Below, one piece after another: positions 63,568-64,000 of a stretch of 64,000 nt of DNA. The notes under the pieces are model-generated. The model was given only the letters and a program-made list of their open reading frames with translations. It was not told where the DNA came from and made no database searches. The first letter of the stretch is position 1; each line of letters begins with the position of its first letter. The position numbers and the translations under genes are program-made. This DNA is from Pegoplata infirma (lineage: Eukaryota > Arthropoda > Insecta > Diptera > Anthomyiidae): the NCBI GenBank assembly GCA_963921195.1, contig OY992539.1, positions 155,280,162 through 155,344,161 of the forward strand, written 5' to 3'.

Positions 63568-64000
63568 GGGGTGTCTCGGCTTATCGGCCATATCGGGGAT
63601 TTAGGGGTTCAAAACATGGGTCAAAAAATGGCGAAAAAATCGTTTTTTGGATTTTTCAGCCATTTCTTTCTAAGAAACTATATGATGTTTACATATGAAA
63701 AGAAAGGTTTTTTTAATGCCTATCTAATGGTGGCATAACCTTGTAAAAGTTTGGCTTCGTTAAATACTTTTTTCATGAAAATGTGAAAATTTTGGGGGGT
63801 ATTTATATGAAGACATAGAGCTACGATGTCCATATGAATACGAAATAATCTTTATTAAATTTAAGTCGACACGTATTTTTGCTCTAGAGGATATTCCTGT
63901 TAGTTCGTGAGATATCGAAATTTTCCCGGAGGTCCATATGATTTCATAAGGGGACAACGAAATTTTGAAACACTGATATGGCCGAAAAGCCGAGACACCC
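63568..64000. mobile_element. TIR element running to the window end
   Basis: 'gggtgtctcggcttatcggc' at 63569 is the complement of 'gccgaaaagccgagacaccc' at 63981-64000. The two arms bound about 430 bp of AT-rich DNA. The right flank is outside the window, so the target duplication cannot be checked. Confidence 0.65.

Larger units (their letters stand above)
51459..64000 (+). other. DIP2: DIP2 intron 3 (start; >12.5 kb)
   Basis: It starts with GCAAGT. No downstream DIP2 exon is recognisable before the window end. The content is nearly all retroelements and MITEs (separate entries). In contrast to intron 1 it carries both sense and antisense retroelements. Confidence 0.7.

Overview
The window is AT-rich eukaryotic DNA, almost certainly from an insect and probably a higher fly. 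Pointers are a copia-type element primed by a tRNA half, jockey-superfamily retrotransposons, hairpin-ended Helitrons, and three spliced exons of the Disco-interacting protein 2 gene (DIP2). Species cannot be told from sequence alone. No bacterial, organellar or CRISPR feature is seen.

The only host gene I can support is the 5' part of DIP2 on the plus strand. Exon 1 is 28853-28946, exon 2 is 51025-51099 and exon 3 is 51174-51458; all introns are phase 1. Intron 1 is about 22 kb, intron 2 is 74 bp, and intron 3 starts with a GC donor and runs past the window end. Positions 1-28852 lie upstream of the coding start; 51459-64000 is intron 3.

Upstream part: a 2-kb foldback element (1-2012), relics and a hAT MITE (to 5.0 kb), low-complexity and tandem repeats (to 7.6 kb), a 4-kb minus-strand Helitron with MITEs inside it (7.6-11.7 kb), a terminal-inverted-repeat element carrying about 70 copies of a self-complementary 35-bp satellite (12.4-15.9 kb) inside a related 30-bp array, an internally deleted gypsy element with identical LTRs (16.4-18.7 kb), and a dense nest of TA-inserting MITEs and palindromes (18.7-27.7 kb).

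Intron 1: a cluster of foldbacks with a tRNA-headed SINE and two 8-bp-TSD elements (29.06-33.07 kb); a full-length PHD-finger non-LTR element split by a second intact non-LTR element (33.6-42.86 kb); a third, 5'-truncated jockey copy inside a TIR element (43.6-47.1 kb); and a plus-strand Helitron (48.1-49.6 kb). Intron 3: an RTE-like endonuclease relic, then a minus-strand jockey-type element broken by a hAT MITE, itself broken by an intact copia element (52.6-59.1 kb), then further retroelement fragments.

Many insertions have their own target duplications and in-window empty sites, so a relative order can be read. Examples are copia after hAT MITE after jockey, element L2 after L1, and repeated TA-MITE-in-TA-MITE events. 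The genes do not form a pathway; the retroelement ORFs serve their own elements, and DIP2 is the host unit they are embedded in.
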